Assembly (NCBI GenBank): GCA_002633025.1
Contig: NMRB01000353.1
Location: 136,605-200,604 of the forward strand
DNA from: Notospermus geniculatus
Taxonomy: Eukaryota; Nemertea; Pilidiophora; Heteronemertea; Lineidae
Length of the DNA stretch: 64,000 nt
Direction: 5' to 3'
Below are positions 63,549 through 64,000 of this stretch, one piece after another; the first letter of the stretch is position 1; the number at the start of each line of letters is the position of its first letter. The notes under the pieces are model-generated. The model saw only the letters and a list, made by a program, of their open reading frames with translations. It did not search any database and had not been told where the DNA came from. A program made the position numbers and the translations under genes.

Positions 63549-64000
63549 GGCAAGTTATCGTAAAATATCAAATTCGGGATATCGATATCACCATGATCCC
63601 AACATATCAGACATGTCAGATCAAAAGTAATCAGACCATTCGATTCCTTGGGTATGAAAACCTGAGGGTAGAACATGTTTCTGTTGCTCTACGGCTCCCT
63701 TTAATGGTCAGATTTTTTTAGCGTCCACCAGAAATATTAATATACCGATTAGGACTGTATATTCAATTGTAACTATGTAAAACCACCCATTTTGGAAAAG
63801 ATATTGAAATTTTCTATCGAAATATACCAAATATGCAGTATTTTTCTTGCTTTTATCTCTTTTGGAGCGACCCCAAGCAATTCTGTGCCGCGCAACTCAC
63901 CTGAACCTTGGAGAACCCCGGATCAACGGGGAATCCCACTGGGGAATCCCTGAATCTTCGTCGATCGATATTCCGCCACAGAATCGTCAAAAACGGTCGC
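63549..64000. other. Intergenic, no gene seen
   Basis: No exon or repeat confidently recognised to the window edge. Confidence 0.4.

Overview
The window is nuclear DNA of a multicellular animal. It has spliced genes with GT/AG introns, a rhodopsin-class receptor, very low gene density, and a crowded landscape of BEL/Pao, Penelope-like, LINE, PIF/Harbinger, Tc1/mariner-like and hAT-like DNA. The mix, together with the frequent GTAGGCCTAC and TACATGTAC words and a very large ankyrin gene, suggests a marine invertebrate deuterostome (echinoderm, hemichordate or lancelet). That placement is an inference; I cannot fix the species.

Only a few host genes are supported. (1) On the minus strand, 48970-55005 is one continuous, apparently intronless reading frame of about 2010 codons. 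It joins roughly 27-28 ankyrin repeats to a Mab-21/cGAS-like nucleotidyltransferase domain with the GS...E-x-D...D catalytic pattern intact, then a helical region, twelve 10-residue Ser/Thr-rich repeats and a duplicated acidic tail. A single in-frame TAA at 52051-52053 splits it. This is the most interesting host gene here: an ankyrin/cGAS-like-receptor fusion, currently broken or carrying a recent nonsense allele. (2) A class A (FMRFamide/peptide-receptor-like) GPCR lies on the minus strand at 29849-30880. (3) A two-exon fragment of an unrecognised helical protein lies at 17032-18803 (+). (4) Weaker exon candidates lie at 692-997 (+) and 47540-47763 (-).

Layout. 1-17 kb: almost all non-autonomous transposons, including PIF/Harbinger-type MITEs with TAA/TTA target duplications, Tc1/mariner-type foldbacks with TA duplications, and a 226-bp near-perfect palindrome. 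17-19 kb: the helical gene with a MITE in its intron. 19-27 kb: nested foldbacks, two inverted copies of one foldback (one carrying a MITE, one an empty site) and the second copy of a 975-bp TA-flanked element. 27-29 kb: a LINE reverse-transcriptase 3' fragment split by a MITE, then tRNA-derived SINEs. 30-31 kb: the GPCR. 33-36 kb: a Penelope-like GIY-YIG fragment, itself split by a MITE, with a hammerhead-like motif downstream. 35-44 kb: three copies of an ~0.9-kb unit; a complete two-gene PIF/Harbinger transposon lies between the first two, and a young 2.4-kb BEL/Pao LTR element has inserted into the Harbinger Myb-like gene. 44-48 kb: foldbacks, a tRNA-like sequence and a duplicated exon neighbourhood. 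49-55 kb: the ankyrin-Mab-21 gene. 55-64 kb: MITEs, inverted minisatellites, a possible 4.3-kb element with 3-bp target duplications, and CATGAC-rich satellite DNA.

How the parts relate: the Harbinger transposase and Myb-like protein are the two proteins an autonomous element needs. The many TAA/TTA-flanked MITEs are the class of DNA such a pair can mobilise, although their ends are not identical to this element's. Paralogous empty sites inside the window give target duplications and insertion order directly from sequence.
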